This document shows, piece after piece, positions 23,301 to 23,302 of a DNA stretch of 23,302 nt; within the stretch, counting starts at the first letter, position 1; each line of letters begins with the position of its first letter. Under the pieces are notes generated by a model, which saw nothing but the letters and a program-made list of their open reading frames with translations, did no database searches and was not told the DNA's origin. The position numbers were made by a program, and so were the translations under genes. Location of the stretch: NCBI GenBank assembly GCA_020540725.1, contig JAJBSL010000033.1:1-23302 (forward strand). The letters run 5' to 3'. This DNA is from Lachnospiraceae bacterium EP-SM-12S-S03. Its GTDB lineage: Bacteria > Bacillota > Clostridia > Lachnospirales > Lachnospiraceae.

Positions 23301-23302
23301 TT

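Noticed and set aside
23115..23302. Direct repeats at the right edge as a CRISPR or insertion-sequence signal
   Set aside because: Both repeat units fold as complete tRNA-Gly cloverleaves; there are only two and they need no other explanation.

Overview
The window looks like a stretch of chromosome from a Gram-positive, low-to-mid GC anaerobe of the class Clostridia, most likely a Lachnospiraceae gut commensal. Strong AGGAGG ribosome binding sites, a SpoVT sporulation regulator, HemZ, a SCIFF ranthipeptide locus and a fused SecDF all point there. The family is inferred from gene content and protein wording; no database search was possible.

Layout. (1) 1-77 is the 3' end (domains V and VI) of a group II intron that stops just past the 3' end of a leftward yqeY gene. 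(2) 753-4538 is a four-gene ferric-siderophore ABC importer in the order and style of Bacillus yclNOPQ. Its leader carries two matching GTTAG-n6-CTAAC palindromes and a large inverted repeat. (3) 4634-5182 is spoVT and 5269-5643 a small four-helix membrane protein. Both have their Shine-Dalgarno sequence buried in an inverted repeat. (4) 5716-9481 is the SCIFF system: the 47-residue precursor scfA (six cysteines), an intrinsic terminator acting as attenuator, the radical SAM/SPASM maturase scfB (TTG start), and a fused secDF. (5) 9559-19436 is a rightward housekeeping run: recJ, apt (own promoter), a bifunctional (p)ppGpp enzyme, a metallo-beta-lactamase-fold hydrolase, hemZ, hisS and aspS, closed by a clear terminator. 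(6) 19554-22215 is a sulfur-assimilation operon: O-acetylhomoserine sulfhydrylase, cysteine synthase and an Rrf2 regulator with a CxxC-x4-C-x5-C cluster. It runs from a consensus promoter with a long palindrome over the start site. (7) 22337-22972 is a leftward LUD-family gene converging on that operon. (8) 23115-23300 holds two identical tRNA-Gly(GCC) genes behind a consensus promoter.

How the parts fit. The importer probably supplies iron, which the radical SAM enzymes ScfB and HemZ need. The Cys operon makes cysteine, and its regulator may sense cysteine or Fe-S status. ScfB would install thioether crosslinks in ScfA. The neighbouring membrane protein and SecDF hint at a link to export, but only by context. 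SCIFF is a described family, so the less-explored signals here are regulatory ones (hairpins over Shine-Dalgarno sites, twin palindromes, the Cys-operon operator) and a SecF half that lacks a usually conserved transmembrane aspartate.
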